The notes beneath the pieces were generated by a model. The model saw only the letters and a program-made list of their open reading frames with translations, was not told the origin of the DNA and ran no database searches. The position numbers were made by a program, and so were the translations under genes. DNA of 64,000 bases from Sulfuricaulis sp. (lineage in GTDB: Bacteria; Pseudomonadota; Gammaproteobacteria; Acidiferrobacterales; Sulfurifustaceae), in NCBI RefSeq assembly GCF_024653915.1, contig NZ_JANLGY010000016.1:62001-126000 (forward strand), in the 5' to 3' direction. Positions 43,913 to 53,439 of this stretch are shown here, in pieces. Within the stretch, counting starts at the first letter, position 1, and every line of letters begins with the position of its first letter.

Positions 43913-44644
43913 TCACCCGGCATGCAGAGACTCCAACTGGCGGTAGACTTTCTGCACCTCCGCACCCGAAACGCTACGCAGAAACCTGTAACGTGCCATT
44001 CCGCGTTGGTCGGCGCCGACCCGGTACCTCGATTGCCCGGGATCCCGGACATCGGCAAGTTTCCTCCCGGTGAATTTCTCCAGACGCTGCCATTCTTCAG
44101 CGCCAGAAAGTAAGTCTTCAAACTTCAGGACCAGAACGTTTGGATCCCCGGATGCCGGAACGGATGACAGGATACTCTTGTTGTAATCGCACCAGACCCG
44201 GAACGCCTTCCGGGACCACCATTTGTGATTGACGCGCGCATAGCGCCGCCAAACCTCTACGGGATCACGATAGATCATTATCACCCGATGCGGAGGCAAC
44301 GCCTGTTTCCAGTAACGATACGTCAGGGCGGCCCTCGGGTCCTTGAACCCCCAGTCCCCATAGCGGTTATCCAACTCCGTTGCCATACGCCGCATGCGTT
44401 GCAGCAACGCATCGCCGACCCCATCTTGCGGGAGCGACCGCGACGTCACATCGAGGCTCAAGCACTTGCGGGATAGCTCCAGGATTTCATCGGTGATCTC
44501 CTGCGCCCAACGCGCCTCGTACTTGACCTTCGCGTAATCCGCATCCCGGGGAAATTCCTGCCCCATCACGATGCCCGATTCATGCAGCGCGCGCGCGACG
44601 AGCGTGGTACCTGATTTGTGCATACCCAGCACGACATATATCAC
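43913..44644 (-). CDS. Sulfotransferase-fold protein, 243 aa
   Basis: The N-terminal PAPS-loop equivalent is VIYVVLGMHKSGTTLVARALHESGI, followed by WGFKDPRAAL and the 3'-phosphate-binding-like MIYRDPVEVWRRYA. This is the pattern of carbohydrate sulfotransferases. I start at GTG 44644 because GGAGG lies eight bases upstream, just after the previous gene's stop; an ATG at 44716 would overlap that gene by 68 bases. With its neighbour and the Sat/CysC enzyme it suggests EPS sulfation. Confidence 0.8.
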   Translation of the reverse strand: MIYVVLGMHKSGTTLVARALHESGIVMGQEFPRDADYAKVKYEARWAQEITDEILELSRKCLSLDVTSRSLPQDGVGDALLQRMRRMATELDNRYGDWGFKDPRAALTYRYWKQALPPHRVIMIYRDPVEVWRRYARVNHKWWSRKAFRVWCDYNKSILSSVPASGDPNVLVLKFEDLLSGAEEWQRLEKFTGRKLADVRDPGQSRYRVGADQRGMARYRFLRSVSGAEVQKVYRQLESLHAG

Positions 44645-44648
44645 GGTG

Positions 44649-45605
44649 TCAGCCTCCTGCCACAGCAACGCTTCTCGCCGGCATCGCGCTGTCAACCGAA
44701 TACAGATCGCTGCCAAACCGTGCCATCATATCGGCAACCGCATCGATCGCGTCAGGCCTCAGTTGCGTCCTCCACCGCTCTATATGTTCAGGCGTGAATT
44801 CACGACCACGCATATCCAGCGCGGACTGCTGCGAGGGCGCAGCAAGCAGCTCTGTTGTCGGAATCTTTTCCAACCCCAGGTGACGGGCCACCCTCCACCA
44901 TTCCGTTTCCGGATGCATCAACAGACTTTCGTAAGCCACAACTCCATAATTCTCCCGTGCGGCCCACTCCAGCGGCAATACATTCTCTATGCACCACACA
45001 CAGCTCAACGCCGACGCCGCTGACATCGGCATGGCCAGATCCACACCGAACCTTTCCCCGATCAACTCATAAACAGACTTGTCATCCCTGTAGCGGGCTA
45101 ACGCTTTCTCTGCGCTCCAATCGGCGGGCGATAAATTGAGTCGAGATGCCACCACCGCGCACGGGTGGCGAACCACCAGGATAATCGGAAAACCGTATTG
45201 CCTGGCCAACCAGGGCAGCATCAGGTTTGCGCGGATAAATTTGACGATCAGGCCGGACAGGTCTCTCCGGAATACATACTTTCTCAGAAGCTGCATGGAT
45301 TTCCGTATATGGAGGTAGATGGGAATGGGTCCATGACGCAACGGATTGAAGCGATCGGGCCGAATCCGGTAATTCGCCCAGAGGCTGCGCATGTTTCCTG
45401 AAAACACCCGATCCATGAACGCCCTGAGCTCCGGCTCTTGCGCCTCGGGTCTGATGTACCGATGCGCGAAGCGGCTAGCCGCAGGCACGCCAACAGGATG
45501 CAGCGGCTCGAACACCGTGCGCATCCGGTTCGCCTCGGCCAAGGAATCCAGAACCCATGTCGTGCCACTGCGACCCGATCCGGCAATTATCACCGGCGTC
45601 GTCAT
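44649..45605 (-). CDS. Sulfotransferase, 318 aa
   Basis: Starts MTTPVIIAGSGRSGTTWVLDSLAEANRM, a typical PAPS 5'-phosphosulfate loop, and has the RHPCAVVASRL motif binding the 3'-phosphate of PAPS. The start ATG overlaps the previous stop by four bases (45602-45605). The next sulfotransferase-like gene starts four bases after its stop. Two adjacent but divergent sulfotransferases suggest sulfation at two positions of the polymer; that is inference. Confidence 0.85.
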   Translation of the reverse strand: MTTPVIIAGSGRSGTTWVLDSLAEANRMRTVFEPLHPVGVPAASRFAHRYIRPEAQEPELRAFMDRVFSGNMRSLWANYRIRPDRFNPLRHGPIPIYLHIRKSMQLLRKYVFRRDLSGLIVKFIRANLMLPWLARQYGFPIILVVRHPCAVVASRLNLSPADWSAEKALARYRDDKSVYELIGERFGVDLAMPMSAASALSCVWCIENVLPLEWAARENYGVVAYESLLMHPETEWWRVARHLGLEKIPTTELLAAPSQQSALDMRGREFTPEHIERWRTQLRPDAIDAVADMMARFGSDLYSVDSAMPARSVAVAGG

Positions 45606-46816
45606 GGGCCTTTCACCGCTGCCGCCACAGCGGCAATCCGCTGCTCGATCTCGCCACTGTAGTTCGTTACGCTATAGCCTTGAACCATTTCGCGCGCCCT
45701 CTGACCCATGCTCCGCAGTTGTTCGCGATTCTGGCAGGACCACTTGAGAAGTGACGCCAGTTTCGCCACGTCATTGTAATGGTATACAAAGCCGTTATCG
45801 CCCTGCGTAATCGACCTGGATACGCCGCAATGATCCGATACGACTGCCGGCACACCGCAAGCCATGGATTCCAGGACCGTGCGCGGACCCGCGTCGGAGA
45901 TCGAGGGACTCACGAATACCGACGCCTGCCGGTAATAGGCCACCGGATCGCGCGCTCTGCCCACCCATTCCGAGTTCTTGATTTTGCGTTTCGCCAACAG
46001 ACGTCGCATATCGCGATCCGCCGGCCCAACGATGAGCAGACGCCCTTCGATCTCATCCGCCAGACTTTCCCATGCATCGAGCAGGTACTGAACACCTTTT
46101 ATGACGCTAATCGACGAAACATGCAGCACCGTGAATATAGCGTCCTGCTGGCTGGCACCGGGACTGAATCTGTCTGTATCAATGCCTGGCGGGGCAAATT
46201 CACCTCCCCCAAGAAACTTGCTTTCCGGAACGCCATATTTTACATAGCTGTCGCGCACAAATGCGTTCCAGGCGAAGATCCTGTCGCATCCTTCGAGCGC
46301 CGCTTCAATGTTCCGCACTCTCTGTTCATCCGTGTACCCTGCGGCACCACGTATCCCAAGGCGCTCCCGCTCCGCGCTGACGACTTCAAGATTAAAGCGG
46401 GGATGGAGCACGGAGGTTTCAACCACGACCATCATCCCCAATTCCCTGGCGCGGCGAATCGTCCGGGGATAAAGCGGCTTGGGGCAGTACAAAACATCGC
46501 CGGCCTCTCGGGTGAGCATGCGCGCGAACGCCGCATCCATCCACTGCTCGATTCTTCGCCGCCCCCTGACTGCCGGATAGCGCCTGTGGACGCGGTTAAG
46601 GAGCCCCAATGCACGAGACTTCATCCATGTACGACAGAACGGCACCACCTTGTCCGCAGGCAAATCACAATCATCCGTCACGCTGAAACAGAAGACCTTG
46701 CCCAGCGCATTCCTTTTAAGAAGGCCTTTCGCTACCTCATACCCCTCCTGTCCTGGACCAGTGCCGATATCGGGACCGATCATCGCGTTGATGAGCAGGC
46801 CTACTTTGAGCGGCAT
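45602..46816 (-). CDS. Glycosyltransferase family 4
   Basis: GT-B protein. The N-terminus is MPLKVGLLINAMIGPDIGTGPGQEGYEVAKGLL, and the C-terminal donor site is TVLHVSSISVIKGVQYLLDAWESL...SDAGPRTVLESMACGVPAVVSDHCG, in which Asp replaces the first Glu of the usual EX7E. The start ATG at 46816 shares a base with the previous stop (TAATG); ATG 46822 is an alternative. Probably adds a sugar of the EPS repeat unit. Confidence 0.86.
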   Translation of the reverse strand: MPLKVGLLINAMIGPDIGTGPGQEGYEVAKGLLKRNALGKVFCFSVTDDCDLPADKVVPFCRTWMKSRALGLLNRVHRRYPAVRGRRRIEQWMDAAFARMLTREAGDVLYCPKPLYPRTIRRARELGMMVVVETSVLHPRFNLEVVSAERERLGIRGAAGYTDEQRVRNIEAALEGCDRIFAWNAFVRDSYVKYGVPESKFLGGGEFAPPGIDTDRFSPGASQQDAIFTVLHVSSISVIKGVQYLLDAWESLADEIEGRLLIVGPADRDMRRLLAKRKIKNSEWVGRARDPVAYYRQASVFVSPSISDAGPRTVLESMACGVPAVVSDHCGVSRSITQGDNGFVYHYNDVAKLASLLKWSCQNREQLRSMGQRAREMVQGYSVTNYSGEIEQRIAAVAAAVKGP

Positions 46817-47625
46817 TACCATATCGCGTTGAAACCGACGAACTCGGTACCGGGAAGTGCAGCGGCCCTGTCGACCAGCTCGTGGACAACCCTGCTGACC
46901 TTGAACCCGTCCTCGGTCTGTCTTTCGAACGCATGATAATGGGTGGCCAGCACGAATATGCCACCGGCGTCATGACAGTAGTTCAGTTCCTGACGCAGCT
47001 TTGCAAAGTTCGAGCGCGGCCCAACCGTATGACAGGAGATTTCTTTGTGATCCCCGAGGTCGAGCATGAAGGGGTAATGTCTGCCCCGGATCTTTTGATG
47101 CCACATCACTTGAGGATAAAGGGAAAGTGATTTGAGGGTGACGCGCCGTGCCTTGGGTAACCACAATCGCGGCATGCCGGCCAGATTCATGCCGGCGTCA
47201 ATAATCGCGGTCAACCCATCACGACTGATACCATTATTGGGCGGCACGAAAGTCCGAATGTCGACGCCGAGCAGGTTTTCCAGGTAGGCCTTACCTTCAC
47301 GGGCCTTCTCCGCAAGCCCATCCCCGGCGATGAATTCCGGGAGCCCCTCGCAGCACCAGTGATGGTAACCATGCAGCGTGACGTCAAGCCGCCCGCCCTG
47401 TACGCCCTCACGGACGAACTGAACCATTTCCCTATTCCGCTCCAGAGGCAACACGTCCATACTGCCCTGATAGCGGCTTGGCACATTCCTGTCACGCCCC
47501 GGCACACGAAACGGCGTCATGGACAAACTGACGGGGATATCCGGCCAAATACGCTCGTAGCAGGCTCGTATCTCCTCCGGAGAAGTGAACCCGCAGGCGT
47601 CGTCATCGCGAATCACGAATTTCAT
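46816..47625 (-). CDS. Polysaccharide deacetylase-family protein (DUF2334-like), 269 aa
   Basis: Begins MKFVIRDDDACGFTSPEEI, with the metal-binding aspartates, then TLHGYHHWC (His pair) and FVPPNNGISRDGL, then THYHAFE near the end. This is the NodB/DUF2334 beta-barrel pattern. The family removes acetyl groups from amino sugars. There is no signal peptide, so it probably acts on a lipid-linked or nucleotide-linked precursor in the cytoplasm. First gene of the minus-strand run ending at 42710. Confidence 0.8.
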   Translation of the reverse strand: MKFVIRDDDACGFTSPEEIRACYERIWPDIPVSLSMTPFRVPGRDRNVPSRYQGSMDVLPLERNREMVQFVREGVQGGRLDVTLHGYHHWCCEGLPEFIAGDGLAEKAREGKAYLENLLGVDIRTFVPPNNGISRDGLTAIIDAGMNLAGMPRLWLPKARRVTLKSLSLYPQVMWHQKIRGRHYPFMLDLGDHKEISCHTVGPRSNFAKLRQELNYCHDAGGIFVLATHYHAFERQTEDGFKVSRVVHELVDRAAALPGTEFVGFNAIW

Positions 47626-48192
47626 ACGGCGTTCCGCGGGTCAAATCCAGTACGGCAAAACAAATCCCCTCTCCCTCTGGGAGAGGGGATAAAGATCAGC
47701 GCCTTACTTTCCCCCTCTCCCCAACCCTCTCCCCCGAAAATGGGGGAGAGGGCGTTTTTCAGAAGTTCCCAAAGGTTTGGATGATCCGGGCGCCCCAGCC
47801 ATGCCGTCACGGTAGGACGCCCCATCATCATTCTCATAAATATTGCGAAGTGATGAGGCCAGCAGAATCTGTATCGACCGCGGCGATGCAGACTGATGCC
47901 TGGCGACCGCATACGTGGTGTATACTAGCCCAGGTTTGACGTGTAATCCAAGGGCCTTGGCCATCGGTCCTGCCTCGTCGTTACAGGATATTCAGGCGTA
48001 ATAGCAGGCTCGCGCATGGTGGTGCCGTCATTGTGTTTGCTCCTCTTGCGCTGCGCTGCGTCCCGTCGCAACGTCGCTTGGATGTTCATCTGTCAGCCTG
48101 AAGCAGTTAATAAAATCATCATTGTGACCACGGCATCCTGTCGGACTGCAGGATGACCCCGGTAACGATCTAATCAGTTGCGAGGCCAACCG
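47626..48192. other. Divergent intergenic region with palindromes
   Basis: CCTCTCCCTCTGGGAGAGGGG (about 47667-47687) and CCCTCTCC...GGAGAGGG (about 47711-47752) palindromes sit next to the deacetylase start, followed by CGTTTTTCAGAAG, which resembles the end of the MITE-like elements. GCATCCTGTCGGACTGCAGGATG (about 48133) is a hairpin in the leader of the AsnB-like gene. A minus-strand frame around 47704-47964 has no recognisable product. Confidence 0.45.
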
Positions 48193-50034
48193 ATGCCCGG
48201 AATAGCCGGATGGGCGAGACACGCCAATCACCCTTCACCGCCTATACCGCTGCAGCCGATGCTGAATGCATTGTCCCGCCCCGGGTACAAGGTCGGTCAG
48301 TACGCCGATGAGTCCGGGACGATTGCCCTGGGATGTGCCGACCTCGGCATCGTCGACCGTGGAATCCATCCGTACTCGACTCCCGACCGGTCTGTCACCG
48401 TCTGCCTATACGGAGATATCTACTCACCACGGACCGACCCAGCGACTACCCTAGCCGTGCTTGCGAAAGCCTACCGCGACAAGGGTCCGGCCTTCCTCAA
48501 CGATCTCGTGGGCGAATTCTTTCTGGTTATCCTCGACCACGGGCAACACCGTCTCATCCTGGCCAATGACCGCTACGGTCGGCGTCCCGTCTATTACTCG
48601 ACCCATGACGGTCAACTTGTCTTCTCCTCCGAGATCAAGGCGCTCCTGGCATCGGGCGCCATCCGCCCCGATGTCGATCCAGAAGCCCTTGCCGATGTTC
48701 TGACCTTCGGGCTCATTCCGGGTGAAAGAACGTTGCTGCGCCAGGTTCAAATGCTGCCGCCTGCCGGGTTGCTGGAATTCGACCTCCGTTCCGGGGAGCT
48801 GGCCACTAGCCGTTACTGGGATCTGAGACTCCACCTCCAGCCCTCCGCGGAGTCCGAAGCCGTCCTCCTTGACCGCCTGACCGAAACCTTCAGCACCGCT
48901 GTCGAGCGCAGGCTCTCACCATCCCATGTCAATTGGCTGTCCCTTTCCGCGGGAATGGACTCACGCACCATTGCCTCTGTGATAAACAGCACCCCGAACG
49001 CCACCGTGAAAGCCATCACCCTCGGCTTTAAGGGCGGTTATGAGCGCAAGGTAACATCCGCCGTCGCGGCCACTATTGGTGTCGAGCATTCCTTTCATGC
49101 GTTTGACGAATCGCAGTTCACGCAGTCGGAATCGGAACATATGGATCTGGTTCGAGAGGCTGTCGCCCTCACCGACGGCATGCGCGGCACCGCCTCCAGC
49201 GCGTTGACTGCCTATTCCGCCCGGCAAAACCGCCGCCTCGGTCTGGATGTCATGATCACCGGGCACGGCGGCGAGATCGCCAAGCTTGACGAGGCCTACA
49301 ATTTCGCGATCAACACACCGGATGACCTGCACCGGATCAGAACACAGCCGGTCGATTGGACCTACAACAGGCTATTCCGGCCAAACGCACCGCGTTTCAA
49401 CACGCCGAGCCTCTACAGCGGTGGACTCGCGCAAGTCTTTGCGGATGCGCCCAGACACCACTTACAGACCATCATCGAGCAGGTCGATGCCAACCTGCCC
49501 CCCGAGCAACTCGTATCATTTCTGTTTCTGAATGAGTTGTTCCGCAAGCGGGCGGTGTATGCTCTTGCGGTACAACGTGCACGCGTCGAAATACGCGTTC
49601 CGTTTTATGACGACGACTTCCTGGCGACTGTTGTTACAACACCTTTGAGCCTACGGACCGGCTACAAAATCCACCGGTACATCATCAAGAGATATCGCCC
49701 CGAGTTGCTGGAGATCGTACTCAGTGAAACTCGCATGCGACCCTTCCCAAGCGCTGCGGAACGTCTGTTCCGCGGCCTGCCCTATAAGCTCGCCACACGC
49801 TTGGGGCTGTTCAAACGTGATGTGCCTGAACATTACTTCGCGGCCAATGCGGACACGAACTTCTTCCGCAGCATCCTTCAGGACCCCATGACACTGGATC
49901 GGGGATACTTCAATCCCCGTGGGATCTCCAGCCTGCTCGATGAACACGCGCGCGGGCGGCATTCGCTGAACACGCTGTTGCACTTGCTCACCATTGTCGA
50001 GCTATGGCATCGGGATTTCCTTGATACCCGGTAA
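48193..50034 (+). CDS. Asparagine-synthase-like amidotransferase lacking the N-terminal Cys, 613 aa
   Basis: N-terminal Ntn-type glutaminase-like domain (MPGIAGW...GEFFLVILD, then NDRYGRRPVYYS) and a C-terminal ATP-PPi domain (LSLSAGMDSRTIASVIN). Class II glutaminases need Cys at position 2 (MCGIAG); here it is Pro. The enzyme may use free ammonia or catalyse another adenylation. In EPS loci AsnB-like proteins are thought to amidate sugar acids. I start at ATG 48193, with GAGG upstream; TTG at 48178 is the alternative. It lies on the strand opposite its neighbours. Confidence 0.85.
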   Translation: MPGIAGWARHANHPSPPIPLQPMLNALSRPGYKVGQYADESGTIALGCADLGIVDRGIHPYSTPDRSVTVCLYGDIYSPRTDPATTLAVLAKAYRDKGPAFLNDLVGEFFLVILDHGQHRLILANDRYGRRPVYYSTHDGQLVFSSEIKALLASGAIRPDVDPEALADVLTFGLIPGERTLLRQVQMLPPAGLLEFDLRSGELATSRYWDLRLHLQPSAESEAVLLDRLTETFSTAVERRLSPSHVNWLSLSAGMDSRTIASVINSTPNATVKAITLGFKGGYERKVTSAVAATIGVEHSFHAFDESQFTQSESEHMDLVREAVALTDGMRGTASSALTAYSARQNRRLGLDVMITGHGGEIAKLDEAYNFAINTPDDLHRIRTQPVDWTYNRLFRPNAPRFNTPSLYSGGLAQVFADAPRHHLQTIIEQVDANLPPEQLVSFLFLNELFRKRAVYALAVQRARVEIRVPFYDDDFLATVVTTPLSLRTGYKIHRYIIKRYRPELLEIVLSETRMRPFPSAAERLFRGLPYKLATRLGLFKRDVPEHYFAANADTNFFRSILQDPMTLDRGYFNPRGISSLLDEHARGRHSLNTLLHLLTIVELWHRDFLDTR

Positions 50035-50058
50035 CGGCGAGCGACGCAGTTACGGCAC

Positions 50059-51357
50059 TCACGCCACGCCATCCGCCCCCCCGCCAGGGCGAGGTGTCGT
50101 CCTGTGTTGCGTGCCCAGCAGATGGTAAACCCGAGCGAGCACGGCTAACGCACCCAACACGCTGATGCCCGAATACCACTTCAGCGTCGTCACCACATCG
50201 GCCGCGGTGAGGTAACCTATCCCAAAAATAATCACTCGTCCCAACAACGTTCCGAATTGAATCCGCAGCCACAATCCCTGCCGCCGAATTGTCATTAAAA
50301 CCGGATGCACACCGGTGTTCACCCACGACGCATAATACCAGGGGGCCAGTATCTGAACGAAAACGCCCGCATCGATCCACTTCTCGCCCAGGACAAACGA
50401 CAAGAGTTCGGTCCCGAAGATACCTAGGACTCCAAACGGTACAGCCCCCAGAAGCAGCATCCAGAGTGTCAGTGCCGTCAGCGGCTTGCGTAACTCCCGC
50501 CCCATGTCGCCGCCCACGATTCTTCTGTGGAACACTTCGCGGATCGATATTCCGGCACTGAGCACCGGCATACGAATCAACCGGTCCGCCATTGCAAAGA
50601 GCCCGACAGTGGCCGGAGCAAACATGATGCCCATGGCCAGAAGCGGCACCTTTTCCGCCATGAATGTCACCATCCCGGCGGGCGTGTCGTGCAGTGGGAA
50701 ATCCCGGTACTCGATCGCCAGTGACTTGGCCTCTTGCCAGGACATTCGCAGCCGGAAGAGCTTGGCCACGCTTACATTCTCACGGGCCATCAGCAGCACA
50801 CGTCCCGCATTGCCGATGAATTGCCCCACAAGGAGCCCCCATACAGAGGAACCGCCAAGACCGGTCAGTATCCGGCCGCCACTCATGAGCAGAGCCTCTC
50901 CGACATCCGCGGTCGCGACCGGACGAAACGTCTTATTGCGGGTATGGGCTGTTGTCATAATCTGGCTCAGCGCGAGCAGGAATACCTGCACGGGTAGTAG
51001 CCATATCCAGACGCCTAGAGGCTCCAGAAACCCCGCACTGAAGCCGCCCGGTGCGACAACCGCCACCACTCCGAAAACCAGCACGCAAAAAAACACCAGC
51101 AGCCATGCCGACATGGACAACATCATATTCGCACGCTGATCGTTGCCCATCAGCAGGGAAGCACGGAAATAACGCAGCGGTGCCACAACAGCCAGGCCCT
51201 GCGCCACCGCCATGAAAATGGCAACCACACCGAAGTCGTCGGGATCGAACAACCGGGCGACAATGGGCACCATGCTTATCGACACCACTTGGGCCAGCAC
51301 CTTGCCTGACAAGAGCGTCGCCACATGGTGCACGAACTGCGACTGCAAGATGCGCAT
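50059..51357 (-). CDS. Wzx-type polysaccharide flippase
   Basis: A 12-14-helix membrane protein of the MATE/MVF polysaccharide-transport family, starting MRILQSQFVHHVATLLSGKVLAQVVSI with PIVARLFDPDDFGVVAIFMA, typical of the family N-terminus. It flips the lipid-linked repeat unit across the inner membrane. I start at ATG 51357; ATG 51390 is possible. Its partner polymerase is at 53440-54843. The C-terminal tail (TTPRPGGGADGVA) is soluble. Confidence 0.87.
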   Translation of the reverse strand: MRILQSQFVHHVATLLSGKVLAQVVSISMVPIVARLFDPDDFGVVAIFMAVAQGLAVVAPLRYFRASLLMGNDQRANMMLSMSAWLLVFFCVLVFGVVAVVAPGGFSAGFLEPLGVWIWLLPVQVFLLALSQIMTTAHTRNKTFRPVATADVGEALLMSGGRILTGLGGSSVWGLLVGQFIGNAGRVLLMARENVSVAKLFRLRMSWQEAKSLAIEYRDFPLHDTPAGMVTFMAEKVPLLAMGIMFAPATVGLFAMADRLIRMPVLSAGISIREVFHRRIVGGDMGRELRKPLTALTLWMLLLGAVPFGVLGIFGTELLSFVLGEKWIDAGVFVQILAPWYYASWVNTGVHPVLMTIRRQGLWLRIQFGTLLGRVIIFGIGYLTAADVVTTLKWYSGISVLGALAVLARVYHLLGTQHRTTPRPGGGADGVA

Positions 51358-51492
51358 CAGGTCATGCCCACACTCAGACCCAGACCACACTTCACCTGAG
51401 GAGAATCAGCCCGGCCTTGATTTCGGTTCTGAAAAGATTCACGCACTGCCTGGCATCCCATAGCGCGGAAAAGTCGATGAATTTGACATGAC

Positions 51493-52212
51493 CTATGGAT
51501 TCAGGACGCATAAGACATCTGGGCCGATATCCACAAAACTGTACCCCTTCTCTACAAGCAACGTCTTGCATGCATAACGATCTTCCGCAGACAGCTCGGT
51601 CCACTCGTAGTTGATGATTTCCGGCAACACGCTCAAGGAAAACGCCATCTTGATAATTTCAAAGTCAAAGCCTTCCGTGTCAATCTGCAGGAAATCTATT
51701 TTCCGAATATTGTGCTTGCGCACAAGCGTCTGGAATGTCAGCGCCGGAACCTTGATCTCTTCAATCGCATCATTCAGCCCCATACTCCTGGCTCTGGCGA
51801 ACATATAGCTCTTGTCGAATCTCGCCATCCCATGGAAAAAATTATTCGGCAACGGCGCATCCGGCTTGAAACGGAACAGGCTCACCTCCCCATCCCTGGC
51901 CCCGATGGCACAATTCTCAAAACCAAGTTGCGGCTCATCCGCGTAATTCTTCGTCAACTTGGCGAAGAAGTCCGGCATAGGCTCCACCAGCAAGCCCTTC
52001 ATGTGGAACTGCTTGACCAAAGGGCGAATGGGATCGTTTGCCAACCCATCGTTTGCACCTATCTGTACGAAATAAAAATCAGGGTTGTTTTGCATCCGCT
52101 CAAAAATGATGTACTTGAGTACACTGAATGGATGTTTGGGCTCCTGTTTCTTTATTTTGTGGAAATCGTAGCCGAGCGAGTTAATCAAAGACCTGACGAT
52201 TCTATTAAGCAC
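51493..52212 (-). CDS. FkbM-family methyltransferase, 239 aa
   Basis: Motif I is FVQIGANDGLANDPIRPLV, the strand-2 acid is LLVEPMPDFFAKL, and the later family motif is IDFLQIDTEGFDFEIIKMAF. These define FkbM methyltransferases, common in O-antigen and EPS clusters. GTG start at 52212 with GAGGGG upstream. Probably O-methylates a sugar of the repeat unit. Confidence 0.87.
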   Translation of the reverse strand: MLNRIVRSLINSLGYDFHKIKKQEPKHPFSVLKYIIFERMQNNPDFYFVQIGANDGLANDPIRPLVKQFHMKGLLVEPMPDFFAKLTKNYADEPQLGFENCAIGARDGEVSLFRFKPDAPLPNNFFHGMARFDKSYMFARARSMGLNDAIEEIKVPALTFQTLVRKHNIRKIDFLQIDTEGFDFEIIKMAFSLSVLPEIINYEWTELSAEDRYACKTLLVEKGYSFVDIGPDVLCVLNP

Positions 52213-52271
52213 TTTTCGCGCCCCTCTGGCATATCAAGCAATAAACGACAACAACCCCATATACATTTCGG

Positions 52272-53423
52272 CTAACGCTGCCTGTCCAGCCCTGCCAACA
52301 GGTTGCGGTAGCCATTCACCGCGGATTCCAGCGAATGGTACTCGTACGCATAGCGATGGGAGTTGTCACCCAGCTTGTCACACAGGGCGGCAGCGTCATA
52401 CAACTCACGGATATGGGCCACCATATTTTCGAGGCTCCCGGAAAGCCGGCCGAGATTATGGCGCTCAATCACGCCATCGGGATCCACCAGCAGGCTGACC
52501 ACGGGCGTCCGGTATTGCCAGGATTGCAGGAACGTATTGGGAAACCCTTCGCATTTCGATGTGCTGATGAACAACCGCGCATGCTTGTAATGCCCGGCAA
52601 TCTCGCCAAACGGCACGGCACCCAGGTACTCGAGATTGGGCAGTGTGCTCAATTGATCCCGTATAAATGAGTCATCGTTACGCCGCAAAGTCAGTGTCAT
52701 GATCATGCGGAACTGAACGTCTGGTAGAGCCCGCGCCAACTCCAGCACCAGATGGGGCTGCTTGTCATCACTGCTGTTACCCGCCCACAGGACGTAATTT
52801 TCTTTTCTGATGTCATTATCATCAGGGAGCGTCAACACATTCCGAATGACCACCGCATCCTTCCCGAACATTTTCTGGAAACCCAAGCGCTGGACCTCGG
52901 TCTGCGCGGCAACCGCGCTGACAAACCGCATCCCGACCACGTACAACCACCAACCCTTTGCCCCTTCATTCGATCGGATAATGCTCTCAACGAGGTCAGA
53001 ATCCTTCTGTCCGATAAGAATCAAATGACCCCCATGCACGCGACAAAATAATCCCAGGAGGAACAACAAATGCCGCGGCACCTTGATGAGATGGTAATCC
53101 GCCCTGATCCTGCGGAGAATCCGCCACAATCGCAGCCAATCGGGCAGAACATATTTTTTGCTTCCCCCCATATACCGAAAAGTGGCGCGATGGGCTGTCA
53201 CGCCGCCTACCTCCACCTGCTCGGCCTGGCCACAGTCGGCAACGATGAAGTGTACATCAAGTCCAACGCGCGCCAGCGCAAGGCCAATGGTGCTGAGCTG
53301 AGCTTCCGCACCACCGGCACCACTGCTTGATGCCTTTGCGACTGATGCATTCAACAGGGGATAGGCATCCGGACAGACAATACAGACTCGCTTGCCTGCC
53401 AAGGATGATGGAATCGAAACCAA
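52272..53423 (-). CDS. Glycosyltransferase family 4
   Basis: GT-B protein with an acceptor-domain loop SSGAGGAEAQLSTIGLAL and a donor domain (VLWAGNSSDDKQPHLVLELA, then STSKCEGFPNTFLQSWQYRTPVVSL, E-x7-Q). I start at TTG 53423, since GGAG lies eight bases upstream and just after the polymerase stop (53440). A longer frame from TTG 53489 would overlap the polymerase gene by 50 bases and has no ribosome site. Confidence 0.83.
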   Translation of the reverse strand: MVSIPSSLAGKRVCIVCPDAYPLLNASVAKASSSGAGGAEAQLSTIGLALARVGLDVHFIVADCGQAEQVEVGGVTAHRATFRYMGGSKKYVLPDWLRLWRILRRIRADYHLIKVPRHLLFLLGLFCRVHGGHLILIGQKDSDLVESIIRSNEGAKGWWLYVVGMRFVSAVAAQTEVQRLGFQKMFGKDAVVIRNVLTLPDDNDIRKENYVLWAGNSSDDKQPHLVLELARALPDVQFRMIMTLTLRRNDDSFIRDQLSTLPNLEYLGAVPFGEIAGHYKHARLFISTSKCEGFPNTFLQSWQYRTPVVSLLVDPDGVIERHNLGRLSGSLENMVAHIRELYDAAALCDKLGDNSHRYAYEYHSLESAVNGYRNLLAGLDRQR

Positions 53424-53439
53424 CGGATGTTTCTCCTGA

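Noticed and set aside
47704-47964. Minus-strand frame upstream of the deacetylase gene
   Set aside because: Half of it is made of palindromic repeat DNA, with no ribosome site and no domain.
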